Shown in pieces: positions 1-7,613 of a DNA stretch of 9,330 bases. Location of the stretch: positions 1 through 9,330 of the forward strand of contig JALWCD010000127.1 in assembly GCA_027036915.1 (NCBI GenBank). The letters run 5' to 3'. The number at the start of each line of letters is the position of its first letter. The first letter of the stretch is position 1. The notes below the pieces were generated by a model, which saw only the letters and a list, made by a program, of their open reading frames with translations, was not told where the DNA came from and made no database searches. Source of the DNA: Thermodesulfatator sp. GTDB lineage: Bacteria > Desulfobacterota > Thermodesulfobacteria > Thermodesulfobacteriales > Thermodesulfobacteriaceae. Made by a program: the position numbers and the translations under genes.

Positions 1-462
1 GAGCGGGAGGGTCGGCTGGTAATCATGCGTTTTCTGCACGACGAGCTGGATTTCAAACACCTGGCCGACCTCTGCGGGGTGGATTATCTGGGCTGGAAGG
101 GCAAACGTAAAAAACCGACCCGCTTCGAGGTGGTCTACAACCTCTATTCCCTCTCCCGGAAGGAACTCTTGAGGATAAAGGTTCCGGTGTCGGAAGAGGA
201 TCCTAGGGTGCCCTCGGTCACGAGTATCTGGCGGGTGGCCAACTGGTTCGAGCGGGAATGCTATGACATGTTCGGTATTCGATTTGAGGGCCATCCCGAT
301 CTCCGGCGGCTTCTCATGCCGGAAGATTGGGCGGGCCATCCCCTGCGCAAGGATCACCCCTTGGAACTGGAAGAGGAGTGGCCCGAGTATGAAAAGTTAC
401 GGGAGAAGGCCCGGGAACTTTCCCGTTACGAGTGGGGGGATCGGCGGGTAAGGGGAGGTTAA
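1..462 (+). CDS. nuoC: NADH-quinone oxidoreductase subunit C, 5'-partial
   Basis: NuoC is the 30-kDa-type subunit of complex I. It sits in the peripheral arm beside NuoD and helps build the quinone-reducing module; it binds no cofactor. The C-terminal signature is plain: [20 protein letters not shown], then [20 protein letters not shown], the classic 30-kDa-subunit pattern. The tail is charged ([19 protein letters not shown]). The reading frame is open to base 1, giving 153 visible residues. The ATG at base 25 lies inside the conserved fold: the residues after it ([20 protein letters not shown]) match the family's 'fLrddpeL.fd.L.dltgvDy' region, which normally follows about 30-50 residues of N-terminal sequence. 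No Shine-Dalgarno site stands before base 25. I therefore infer that the true start is upstream of the window. It is separate from nuoD, unlike the fused NuoCD of E. coli, and ends one base before it. Confidence 0.95.
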   Translation, partial: EREGRLVIMRFLHDELDFKHLADLCGVDYLGWKGKRKKPTRFEVVYNLYSLSRKELLRIKVPVSEEDPRVPSVTSIWRVANWFERECYDMFGIRFEGHPDLRRLLMPEDWAGHPLRKDHPLELEEEWPEYEKLREKARELSRYEWGDRRVRGG

Positions 463-463
463 G

Positions 464-1693
464 ATGGCGCCCACGGTGGAAATTCACTCCAGACAGATCG
501 GGCATCCCGAATGGGAAGAGCCTTTCGTAGTTAATATGGGCCCTCAGCACCCCTCCACGCACGGGGTGCTGCGCCTCTTTCTGGAACTCGATGGCGAGAC
601 CATCGTGGGGTGCGATCCCCGGATAGGGTATCTTCACCGGGGGCTGGAAAAACTTTCGGAGAACCTGACCTACAGTCAGGCCCTGGTCCTTACGGATCGT
701 CTGGACTACATCTCCTCGGCGGCCAACAATACCGGTTATTGCCTGGCGGTGGAGAAGCTTATGGGACTTAGCGTTCCCCGCCGGGCCAGACTCCTGCGGA
801 CCATCGTCTGCGAGATGGCCCGGATCTCAAGCCACCTTCTCTGGCTGGCCACCCACGCCCTGGATATCGGGGCCATGACGGTCTTCCTCTACTGTTTCCG
901 CGACCGGGAATGGTTGCTCGACATCTATGAGAAGATCTGCGGGGCCCGGCTTACGGTGAGCTATACCCGCATCGGCGGGGTGAGGCTTGATTTTACGTCG
1001 GAGATCGTGGAGGAACTCTATCGCTTTACCGAGGAATTCCCCTCCCGGATCACGGATTACGAGACCCTGATCGACGTGAATCGTATCTGGCTCAAGCGCA
1101 CCAAGGGCATAGCGGTGGTTCCTCCGGAGAAAGCCCTAAACCTGGGGCTCACCGGGCCTTCCCTTCGGGGCTCCGGGGTGCCCTACGACGTAAGGAAGTT
1201 CAGGCCCTATGACGCTTACGATGAGGTGGAGTTCGAGGTGCCCGTGGGCCAGAACGGCGATACCTACGATCGGTACCGGGTGCGGATGGAGGAGATGCGT
1301 CAGGCCAACCGGATCATCCGGCAGTGTCTGGACAAACTTTCGGAGACCGAGGGCGAGCCGGTGGTGGCGGAGGGGGCCCCGGATCTTCTCATGCCGGAGA
1401 AGAAAAAGGCTCCCCAGGCCGTACCCCATCCCAAGAAGGGTTTCCTGGTCAAAGGGGCCGAGGTCCCGGTGGTGCCCGAGGGTGAGGTCTATGTCTCTAT
1501 TGAGGCCCCCAAGGGGGAGCTGGGCTACTACATCGTAAGTGATGGCTCGGGGAAGCCCTGGCGGGTGAGGGTGAGGGCGCCTTCTTTCGTGCATATTTCG
1601 GCCATTCCCGAGATGGTCAAGGGCCACATGGTGGCGGATATCATTGCGGTCATAGGGACGCTGGATGTGGTTCTCGGGGAATGTGATCGTTAG
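464..1693 (+). CDS. nuoD: NADH-quinone oxidoreductase subunit D (49-kDa type)
   Basis: NuoD forms most of the quinone headgroup pocket of complex I, at the interface with NuoB and NuoH. It has 409 residues, a normal length. Visible hallmarks are [10 protein letters not shown] at 26-35, [12 protein letters not shown] at 53-64, [20 protein letters not shown] at 80-99, YTRIGGV at 167-173, [10 protein letters not shown] at 229-238, and the C-terminal [13 protein letters not shown]33 corresponds to quinone-pocket His38 of Thermus Nqo4, and Y92 to its Tyr87. The nickel-binding Cys pairs of the related [NiFe] hydrogenases are absent, so it is not a hydrogenase large subunit. The start is set by AGGGGAGG at 451-458, six bases before ATG, and by the one-base gap after nuoC. 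Oddity: residues about 308-335 replace the usual 'MEALIhHFK' segment with a Pro/Lys-rich sequence, while flanking [18 protein letters not shown] is normal (see findings). Confidence 0.98.
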   Translation: MAPTVEIHSRQIGHPEWEEPFVVNMGPQHPSTHGVLRLFLELDGETIVGCDPRIGYLHRGLEKLSENLTYSQALVLTDRLDYISSAANNTGYCLAVEKLMGLSVPRRARLLRTIVCEMARISSHLLWLATHALDIGAMTVFLYCFRDREWLLDIYEKICGARLTVSYTRIGGVRLDFTSEIVEELYRFTEEFPSRITDYETLIDVNRIWLKRTKGIAVVPPEKALNLGLTGPSLRGSGVPYDVRKFRPYDAYDEVEFEVPVGQNGDTYDRYRVRMEEMRQANRIIRQCLDKLSETEGEPVVAEGAPDLLMPEKKKAPQAVPHPKKGFLVKGAEVPVVPEGEVYVSIEAPKGELGYYIVSDGSGKPWRVRVRAPSFVHISAIPEMVKGHMVADIIAVIGTLDVVLGECDR

Positions 1694-1704
1694 GAGGAGG
1701 GGGA

Positions 1705-2694
1705 ATGGAGGGCATCCTTAAAGCGGTTCTGCCGGGCCTCATCCTGGTGGGGGAAGCCCTGGTGCTCCTGGTGGTGGCTCTTCTGCACGTGGCCTACACC
1801 ACTTATGCCGAACGAAAAGTCATCGGGCGCATGCAGCAGCGGCTGGGGCCGAATCGGGTGGGGCCCCGGGGATTGCTTCAGCCCATTGCGGACGTCCTCA
1901 AGCTCCTTACCAAGGAAGACATTGTTCCGCTGGGGGCGGAGAAAGGGCTTTTCTATCTCGCGCCCTTCATCTCGCTGGTGGCCGGGGCCACCAGTCTGGC
2001 GGTTATTCCGGTCTGGGAAAAGTTTGTGCTGGCCAACGTGAACGTGGGGCTGCTGGTGGTGTTGGCCCTGAGTTCCCTTTCCTCCTACGGTGTGATCCTT
2101 TCCGGCTGGGCCTCCAATTCGCGATATGCCTTTCTGGGCGGTCTCCGGGCCTCGGCCCAGGTGGTAAGTTACGAGGTGGCCATGGCCCTTTCCCTAGTGG
2201 GGGTGATACTCCTGGCCGGCTCCATGAATCTGGCCGAGATCGTGAAGGCCCAGGCTGCAAGCCCATTCAAGGTTTACGCCATTCCCCAGATTGTAGGGTT
2301 CTTCGTCTTCATGGTTTCGGCCATCGCCGAGACCAACCGGGTGCCCTTTGATCTTCCCGAGGCCGAGACCGAGCTGGTGGCCGGTTATTTCGTGGAATAC
2401 AGCGGTATTCGTTTCGGCCTCTTCTATCTGGCGGAATATTTCGGCATGGTGGTCATGAGCGCGGTGGCGGTGACCTGTTTTCTCGGGGGGTGGTCCGGGC
2501 CCTTTGAGGTCCCGGGGTTACCCTTTTTCTGGTTCCTCCTGAAACTCTATGCTCTGCTCTTCCTCTATATCTGGGTGCGGGCGACCCTGCCCCGTTACCG
2601 CTACGACCAGCTCATGGGCCTGGGCTGGAAGATCCTGATTCCGCTCTCGCTTCTCAATATCCTGATTACAGGCCTGATCAAGCTCTGGGTTTAG
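1705..2694 (+). CDS. nuoH: NADH-quinone oxidoreductase subunit H
   Basis: NuoH (ND1 homologue) is the membrane subunit that joins the peripheral and membrane arms. It forms the quinone entry channel and the start of the charged axis leading to the proton pumps. The product has 329 residues, normal for the family, with about eight hydrophobic segments. Visible signatures are YAERKVIGRMQQRLGPNRVG at 34-53 (E36), LLQPIADVLKLLTKEDIVP at 57-75, RASAQVVSYEVAMAL at 148-162 (E157), the acidic loop AETNRVPFDLPEAETEL at 208-224 (E209, D216, E219, E221, E223), and VRATLPRYRYDQLMGLGWK at 291-309. The start ATG follows a very strong GGAGGAGGGGG that begins inside the nuoD stop codon (TAGGAGG), which suggests coupled translation. 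Its position right after nuoD is notable because nuoE, nuoF and nuoG usually lie between them in 14-subunit operons. Confidence 0.98.
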   Translation: MEGILKAVLPGLILVGEALVLLVVALLHVAYTTYAERKVIGRMQQRLGPNRVGPRGLLQPIADVLKLLTKEDIVPLGAEKGLFYLAPFISLVAGATSLAVIPVWEKFVLANVNVGLLVVLALSSLSSYGVILSGWASNSRYAFLGGLRASAQVVSYEVAMALSLVGVILLAGSMNLAEIVKAQAASPFKVYAIPQIVGFFVFMVSAIAETNRVPFDLPEAETELVAGYFVEYSGIRFGLFYLAEYFGMVVMSAVAVTCFLGGWSGPFEVPGLPFFWFLLKLYALLFLYIWVRATLPRYRYDQLMGLGWKILIPLSLLNILITGLIKLWV

Positions 2695-2703
2695 GAGAGG
2701 AAG

Positions 2704-3240
2704 ATGAATCCGATCCGGACCATATTTTTGACTGAGATTGCCAGGGGCCTGTGGCTCACGCTGAGGAAGATGTTCTCCCGGCCGGTCACGGTGCAGTATC
2801 CCGAGGAGAGGAAACCCGTGGCCCCGGGGTTCCGCGGGCGGCACGCCCTGGTGCGGGATTCGGAGACCGGTCGCGAACGCTGTATAGGCTGTTTGCGCTG
2901 CGCCAAGGTCTGTCCCTCGCGTTGTATCCACATCGAGACCGAAAGGGATCCCGAGACCAAACGCCTGGTGGTCAAACGCTACGAGGTGGAGGTCCTGAGA
3001 TGTGTCTTCTGCGGCTATTGTGAGGAAGTCTGTCCGGTGAACGCCATCGTGCTCACGGAATTTTATGAATACGTGGGCTATCGACGGGAGGACCTTTACT
3101 TTGACAAGGAGCGTTTGCTGGCCAACTGGGATGAATTTTTAGCCACTCAGAAACGTCCCTACTTCAATCCTTACTGGAAGCCGCGCGGTGTGCCGGAGAA
3201 GATGCTCCCGGCTCCCAAGAGGAAGGCCGAGGGGGTATAG
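2704..3240 (+). CDS. nuoI: NADH-quinone oxidoreductase subunit I, 2x[4Fe-4S] ferredoxin
   Basis: NuoI carries clusters N6a and N6b and passes electrons towards the terminal N2 cluster in NuoB, next to the quinone site. It has 178 residues. Two classical ferredoxin motifs are seen: CIGCLRCAKVCP (C60, C63, C66, C70, with a further Cys at 74) and CVFCGYCEEVCP (C100, C103, C106, C110). Both are complete, so both clusters should assemble. The N-terminal 25 residues (FLTEIARGLWLTLRKMF) form the amphipathic helix that anchors this subunit on the membrane. The conserved C-terminal part includes EYVGYRREDLYFDKERLLAN. The start is set by GGAGAGG overlapping the nuoH stop codon. There is no C-terminal extension that could stand in for the missing NuoEFG electron-input module, so an external redox partner would have to dock here if no such module is encoded elsewhere. 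Confidence 0.97.
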   Translation: MNPIRTIFLTEIARGLWLTLRKMFSRPVTVQYPEERKPVAPGFRGRHALVRDSETGRERCIGCLRCAKVCPSRCIHIETERDPETKRLVVKRYEVEVLRCVFCGYCEEVCPVNAIVLTEFYEYVGYRREDLYFDKERLLANWDEFLATQKRPYFNPYWKPRGVPEKMLPAPKRKAEGV

Positions 3241-3243
3241 AGT

Positions 3244-3762
3244 ATGGAGAAGGTACTTTTCGGATATCTGGCCTTTGCCATCCTGGCTTCGGCTCTGCTG
3301 GTGGTTCTTTCGCGCCATGCGGTCAAGGCCGTGCTCTGGGGCCTGGTGATGTTTCTGCATCAGGCGGTGCTCTTTCTGACCCTTCAGGCGGAATTTCTGG
3401 CGGCCATTCAGATCCTGGTTTATGCCGGGGCCGTCCTGGTGCTTTTCCTTTTCGTAATCTATCTCATCAATCTCCGGGAAGAGCTGAAGTGGCCGAAATT
3501 CCTGGCTACCTATCCCCTGGCCTTTCTGGTGATCTTTTTCTTTCTGGTGCTGGCCGGGGCGGGGATTTCCGGTTTTACGCCGGCCCCCGCAAAAGGCATC
3601 CTTAGCACCCAGGCCCTCCTTTCCCGGGGGCATGCCCGTCTCCTGGGCGAACATCTCTTTCGGGAACACATCCTGGCCTTTGAGGCCGCCGGGGTACTTC
3701 TGCTGGTGGCGGTCCTGGGGGCCGTGGTGCTGGTGAGGCGCATACGGGAGGAGGAGAGATGA
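3244..3762 (+). CDS. nuoJ: NADH-quinone oxidoreductase subunit J
   Basis: NuoJ (ND6 homologue) is a small membrane subunit between NuoH and the pumping subunits. Its third transmembrane helix has a pi-bulge that takes part in coupling. The product has 172 residues with about five hydrophobic helices. The family core LQAEFLAAIQILVYAGAVLV is at 47-66, with E50 (equivalent to the conserved TM2 Glu) and Y60 of the VYAGA motif. The last helix region, EHILAFEAAGVLLLVAVLGAVV at 141-162, is also typical. The start is chosen because GAGGGGG at 3229-3235 lies eight bases before the ATG, three bases after the nuoI stop. The stop codon overlaps the nuoK start (ATGA). Confidence 0.96.
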   Translation: MEKVLFGYLAFAILASALLVVLSRHAVKAVLWGLVMFLHQAVLFLTLQAEFLAAIQILVYAGAVLVLFLFVIYLINLREELKWPKFLATYPLAFLVIFFFLVLAGAGISGFTPAPAKGILSTQALLSRGHARLLGEHLFREHILAFEAAGVLLLVAVLGAVVLVRRIREEER

Positions 3763-4061
3763 TACCTCTTAACTGGTATCTCTATCTGGCCCTGGCGCTT
3801 TTTGCCGTGGGGCTATTTGGTTTTGTGACCCGTCGGAATGTAATTATCGTGCTCCTTTCCATCGAGATCATGCTGAACGCCGCCAACGTGGCGCTCGCGG
3901 CTCTGGGGACCAGGATGCAGGATGTAACCGGGCATATCGTGGTCTTCTTCGTCATTGCGGTGGCGGCCGCCGAGGCCGCGATCGGACTCTCATTGGTGGT
4001 TCTCCTTTATAAGCGTTTTCGGGAAGTGCATCTGGACGAAGTAAAGATGCTCAAGGGGTAG
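3759..4061 (+). CDS. nuoK: NADH-quinone oxidoreductase subunit K
   Basis: NuoK (ND4L homologue) has three transmembrane helices and carries two membrane-buried glutamates of the hydrophilic axis that links quinone reduction to pumping. The product is exactly 100 residues, the usual size. E36 (in LLSIEIMLNAAN) and E72 (in AVAAAEAAIGLSLVVLLY) fall at the same numbers as the essential E36 and E72 of E. coli NuoK. The family marker RRNVIIVLLSIEIMLNA is intact. The start overlaps the nuoJ stop by four bases (ATGA), with GGGAGGAGGAG at 3746-3756 inside nuoJ as its ribosome binding site, a standard translational-coupling layout. Confidence 0.98.
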   Translation: MIPLNWYLYLALALFAVGLFGFVTRRNVIIVLLSIEIMLNAANVALAALGTRMQDVTGHIVVFFVIAVAAAEAAIGLSLVVLLYKRFREVHLDEVKMLKG

Positions 4062-4065
4062 GGCC

Positions 4066-6057
4066 ATGCACGCTGAGACGGCAAAATACGTAAGTGAGGC
4101 CTTGCATTATGCGGTCTGGATCCCGGGGCTTCCGCTCCTGGCCTCGGTGATTACCCTGATCTTCGGGCGAAGGTTTTTGAGGGACAAGGCCCACTGGCTA
4201 CCCTGTCTGGCGGTCTTTGGTTCCTTTCTGCTTTCGCTTAAGGTCCTCTGGGAGGTCATCCACGGCACCTGGGCCAACTTCGATCTTTTCTCCTGGGTGG
4301 TGGCGGCCGATATCAAAGTGGGAGTGGGCTTTCAGATCGACCCCCTTTCGGCCATGATGCTGGCCATGGTCTGTTCTCTGGCCTTCCTCATTCATGTTTA
4401 CTCCATCGGATATATGGCCGGGGATCCGGGTTACTATCGGTTCTTCGCCTATATTTCCCTTTTTACCTTTTCCATGCTCATGCTGGTTTCGGCCAACAAT
4501 TTCCTTCAGCTCTTTTTCGGCTGGGAGGCGGTGGGACTCTGTTCCTACCTTCTCATAGGCTTCTGGTACGAAAAGAAGAGCGCGGCCGACGCGGCCAAGA
4601 AGGCCTTTATCGTCAACCGGTTCGGGGATTTCGGTTTCGCCCTGGGGGTCTTTCTGGTCTTCGTTTACTTTGGAAGTCTTTACTATCAGGATGTCTTTTC
4701 CCGGGTTCACGAGATCGCCGATCATCACCTCAATCTCCTAGGTCATTCGGTGGCCGTGCCCACGCTGATCGCGCTTCTTCTTTTCTGCGGCGCTCTGGGT
4801 AAGAGTGCTCAGTTTCCGCTCCACGTGTGGTTGCCGGACGCCATGGAGGGTCCCACTCCGGTCTCGGCCCTCATTCACGCCGCCACCATGGTCACGGCCG
4901 GGGTCTTCATGGTAGCCCGGTGTCACGCCATTTTCGAGCTTTCCCCTGCGGCCATGGCGGTGGTGGCCGCGGCCGGGACCATCACCTGTTTCATGGCCGC
5001 GACCATTGCTCCCACGCAGTTCGACATCAAGCGTGTGATTGCTTACTCCACCCTTTCCCAGCTGGGCTACATGTTTATGGCCTGCGGGGTGGGGGCCTTT
5101 GCCGCCGGTATGTTCCATCTCTTCACCCACGCCTACTTCAAGGCCCTCCTCTTCCTGGGGGCCGGAAGTGTGATCCACGCCATGCACCACGCCCCGGATC
5201 CCAACGATATGCGTTATATGGGGGGGCTCAAGAGGTATATGCCGGTCACCTACTGGACGTTCCTCATCGCTTCTCTTTCCATAGCCGGTATCCCGGGCTT
5301 GGCCGGGTTCTTCAGTAAGGACGAAATCCTGGCTTCGGCCTTCTTTTCGCCCTACCCTTGGGGGAGGCTGGTCTGGGCGGTGGGCACCTTTGTGGCCTTT
5401 CTTACGGCCTTTTACTCCTTCCGGGTGGTCTTCATGACCTTCCACGGAGAGTTCCGGGGCCGTGAGGTCCTGCACGGCAAAGAACCCCATGAATCTCCCA
5501 AGGTGATGACCATCCCTCTCATGTTGATTGCCATCGGGGCCGTTTCGGCCGGCTGGATCGGAATTCCGGAGGTTCTGGGGGGCGGTAATCATTTTGCTCA
5601 TTTCATGGCCCCGGTCCTGGGCCATCTTGAGTTCCATGTTCCGGAGGGCTTCGAGCATTCGGAGAAGGCCCTGGAGTTCGCCCTCATGGGGATTTCCACT
5701 CTGGCCGGTCTTCTCGGAATCGGTCTGGCCTGGCTGGTCTATGTGAAGAGACCCGTCCTTCAGCGCCTGGTCCCGGAGAGGTTGCCCCGCCTTTACCGTT
5801 ACCTTTATCGGAAGTGGTACTGGGATGAAATCTATCTCTACCTCATTGTGAAACCCACTCTCTGGGTGGCCAACACCTTCGTGGGGCTTATCGTGGACAC
5901 CTTCGTGATCGAAGGCACGGTGAACGGTCTTCCAGAGGCGGTGCGGGTGACCGGCGGTGGACTGAGAAGGTTCCAGTCCGGGGTGGTGCAGCATTACGCC
6001 TTAATCATGGCCGTTGGGGTTTTGGCGCTCTTTATGCTTCTACACTATTACTTTTAG
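4066..6057 (+). CDS. nuoL: NADH-quinone oxidoreductase subunit L (distal antiporter-like)
   Basis: NuoL (ND5 homologue) is the most distal proton-pumping subunit and belongs to the Mrp antiporter-like family. Its long lateral helix braces the membrane arm. The product has 663 residues, within the usual range. The key channel residues appear intact: E154 (FFGWEAVGLCSY), K246 (ALGKSAQFPLHVWLPDAMEG), H271 (ALIHAATMVTAG), the H351/H355/K359 triad (FHLFTHAYFKALLFLGAG) and K418 (FFSKDEIL). These correspond to E. coli E144, K229, H254, H334/H338/K342 and K399. The C-terminal part (about 530-663) has the family's lateral amphipathic helix, including YLYRKWYWDEIYLYLIVKPT, and a final hydrophobic anchor ending LLHYYF, so the gene is not truncated. 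The start is four bases after nuoK, with AAGGGGTAGGG spanning the nuoK stop as a Shine-Dalgarno site. Confidence 0.98.
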   Translation: MHAETAKYVSEALHYAVWIPGLPLLASVITLIFGRRFLRDKAHWLPCLAVFGSFLLSLKVLWEVIHGTWANFDLFSWVVAADIKVGVGFQIDPLSAMMLAMVCSLAFLIHVYSIGYMAGDPGYYRFFAYISLFTFSMLMLVSANNFLQLFFGWEAVGLCSYLLIGFWYEKKSAADAAKKAFIVNRFGDFGFALGVFLVFVYFGSLYYQDVFSRVHEIADHHLNLLGHSVAVPTLIALLLFCGALGKSAQFPLHVWLPDAMEGPTPVSALIHAATMVTAGVFMVARCHAIFELSPAAMAVVAAAGTITCFMAATIAPTQFDIKRVIAYSTLSQLGYMFMACGVGAFAAGMFHLFTHAYFKALLFLGAGSVIHAMHHAPDPNDMRYMGGLKRYMPVTYWTFLIASLSIAGIPGLAGFFSKDEILASAFFSPYPWGRLVWAVGTFVAFLTAFYSFRVVFMTFHGEFRGREVLHGKEPHESPKVMTIPLMLIAIGAVSAGWIGIPEVLGGGNHFAHFMAPVLGHLEFHVPEGFEHSEKALEFALMGISTLAGLLGIGLAWLVYVKRPVLQRLVPERLPRLYRYLYRKWYWDEIYLYLIVKPTLWVANTFVGLIVDTFVIEGTVNGLPEAVRVTGGGLRRFQSGVVQHYALIMAVGVLALFMLLHYYF

Positions 6058-6071
6058 ACGGGGTTGAGCCT

Positions 6072-7613
6072 ATGATGGATCTCAGGATGGCGGAATTTCC
6101 CCTGCTTTCCTTAATTATCTGGCTCCCGGTGGCCGGTGCGGTCTTGCTCTTTCTCATTCCCCGTCGGGCCGAAGGTCTCATCAAGGGCCTGGCCCTGGTG
6201 GTGGCGCTGGCGGATCTGGCGGTGAGTCTGCCTCTCTGGTTCAGCTTCGACAGATCTTTTGCCGGATTTCAGTTCGTGGAAAAACATCCCTGGATAAAGG
6301 CCCTGGGGGTGCAGTACTTTCTGGGGGTGGATGGGATAAGCGTTCTTTTCATTCTCCTTTCGGCCCTCATCACCATCCTCTGCATCCTGATTTCCTGGGA
6401 ATCCATCACCAGGAAGGTGAAGGAGTTTTACATTGCCCTTCTCCTTACCTCCGCGGCCATGATCGGGGTCTTCTGTGCCCTGGATCTTTTCCTTTTCTAT
6501 GTCTTCTGGGAGGCCATGCTCATCCCGATGTATCTCATCATCGGGATCTGGGGAGGCCCGCGCAGGCTTTACGCCACCATCAAGTTCTTCCTCTATACCC
6601 TCATCGGCTCGGTTCTCATGTTGATCGGCATCATCGTGATTTACTTCCAGGCCGGAACCTTCGAGGTTCCAGAGCTTGTCCAGATGGGCTTACCCCAGGG
6701 GCTTCAGCTTATTCTTTTCCTGGCTTTCTTTGCGGCCTTCGCGGTGAAGGTCCCCATGTGGCCGGTGCATACCTGGCTTCCCGACGCCCATACCGAGGCT
6801 CCCACCGCGGGGTCGGTCATCCTGGCGGGCATCCTCATCAAGATGGGGGCCTACGGTTTCCTGCGGTTTTCGCTGAGTTTCTTTCCCCAGGCCACCCTGG
6901 CCCTGGCCGTGCCGATGCTAGTGCTCTCCATCGTGGCCATCATTTACGGGGCCCTGGCCTGTCTGGCCCAGAGCGATCTCAAGCGGCTTATTGCTTACAG
7001 TTCCGTAAGTCACATGGGGTTCGTGACCCTCGGGATCTTTTCCCTTACAGCCAACGGGGTGGAAGGGGCCATCCTCCAGATGATCAACCACGGGGTGGTC
7101 ACCGGGGCGCTCTTTATGTGCGTGGGGATTGTTTACGATCGCACCCACAGCCGGGAGATTTCCTACTACGGGGGGTTGGCCTCGGTTATGCCTATCTATG
7201 CCGCCTTCTTTCTGGTCTTCACCATGGCCTCCATCGGTTTACCGGGTACGAACGGCTTCGTGGGGGAATTCCTGATCCTTCTCGGGACTTTCCAGGCCAA
7301 AAAGTGGGCCGCGGCCCTGGCGGCCACCGGGGTGATCCTGGGGGCCTGTTATATGCTCTGGCTCTACCAGCGGGTCTTCTGTCAGAAGGTTAACCCTCAG
7401 ATTGCCCGTCTGCCGGAGATGAACCTGAGGGAAACCGTAGCGCTCCTTCCCATGTTGATCCTGGTCCTGTGGATAGGTGTTTATCCCAAGCCTTTTCTCT
7501 CTTTCATGCATGTTTCGGTGAAGGCTCTCCTCCAGCACGTGCACTCGGCCGGTTCTGCAATTCCCTTAAGCCAGCTCATAAAGGAGGGGCTCCATGCCGT
7601 TTTCCCTGTTTAA
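6072..7613 (+). CDS. nuoM: NADH-quinone oxidoreductase subunit M (antiporter-like)
   Basis: NuoM (ND4 homologue) is the middle proton-pumping antiporter-like subunit. The product has 513 residues and about 14 hydrophobic helices. The channel residues are present: E147 (FYVFWEAMLIPMYLIIGIWG), K226 (FAVKVPMWPVHTWLPDAHTE), K257 (VILAGILIKMGAYGFLRF) and E399 (GFVGEFLILLG), matching E. coli E144, K234, K265 and E407. The exact start is uncertain. ATGs stand at 6072, 6075 and 6087, and the Shine-Dalgarno match upstream (GGGGTTGAG within the 14-base gap after nuoL) is the weakest in the operon. 6072 or 6075 fits the spacing best, because 6087 would put its only AGG too close. The 3' end overlaps nuoN by 20 bases. 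Confidence 0.97.
   Translation: MMDLRMAEFPLLSLIIWLPVAGAVLLFLIPRRAEGLIKGLALVVALADLAVSLPLWFSFDRSFAGFQFVEKHPWIKALGVQYFLGVDGISVLFILLSALITILCILISWESITRKVKEFYIALLLTSAAMIGVFCALDLFLFYVFWEAMLIPMYLIIGIWGGPRRLYATIKFFLYTLIGSVLMLIGIIVIYFQAGTFEVPELVQMGLPQGLQLILFLAFFAAFAVKVPMWPVHTWLPDAHTEAPTAGSVILAGILIKMGAYGFLRFSLSFFPQATLALAVPMLVLSIVAIIYGALACLAQSDLKRLIAYSSVSHMGFVTLGIFSLTANGVEGAILQMINHGVVTGALFMCVGIVYDRTHSREISYYGGLASVMPIYAAFFLVFTMASIGLPGTNGFVGEFLILLGTFQAKKWAAALAATGVILGACYMLWLYQRVFCQKVNPQIARLPEMNLRETVALLPMLILVLWIGVYPKPFLSFMHVSVKALLQHVHSAGSAIPLSQLIKEGLHAVFPV
7581..7597 (+). promoter_or_regulatory. nuoN ribosome binding site and start inside nuoM
   Basis: The Shine-Dalgarno sequence AAGGAGGGG at 7581-7589 and the ATG at 7594 both lie within the last 33 bases of nuoM. 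This fixes the nuoN start and makes the 20-base overlap real rather than an annotation artefact. Ribosomes finishing nuoM would pass over this site, which suggests coupled synthesis of the two pumping subunits. Confidence 0.8.

Noticed and set aside
1385..1468. Compensated frameshift as the cause of the unusual NuoD segment
   Set aside because: Neither alternative plus-strand frame in this interval encodes anything like M-E-x-L-I-x-x-F-K, so the sequence seems truly different rather than misread.
464..1693. Possibility that the nuoD-like gene is a [NiFe] hydrogenase large subunit of an energy-converting hydrogenase
   Set aside because: The N- and C-terminal nickel-binding CxxC pairs are absent, the quinone-pocket residues H33 and Y92 are present, and the ending GECDR is that of NuoD. 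NuoC, NuoH, NuoJ, NuoK and NuoN are all of complex I type.
4738..5994. Long open frame on the minus strand (418 codons) opposite nuoL
   Set aside because: It lies wholly within nuoL. The translation is an extremely hydrophilic, His/Gly/Arg/Pro-rich sequence, as expected from the reverse complement of a GC-rich membrane-protein gene. No family motif or ribosome binding site supports it.
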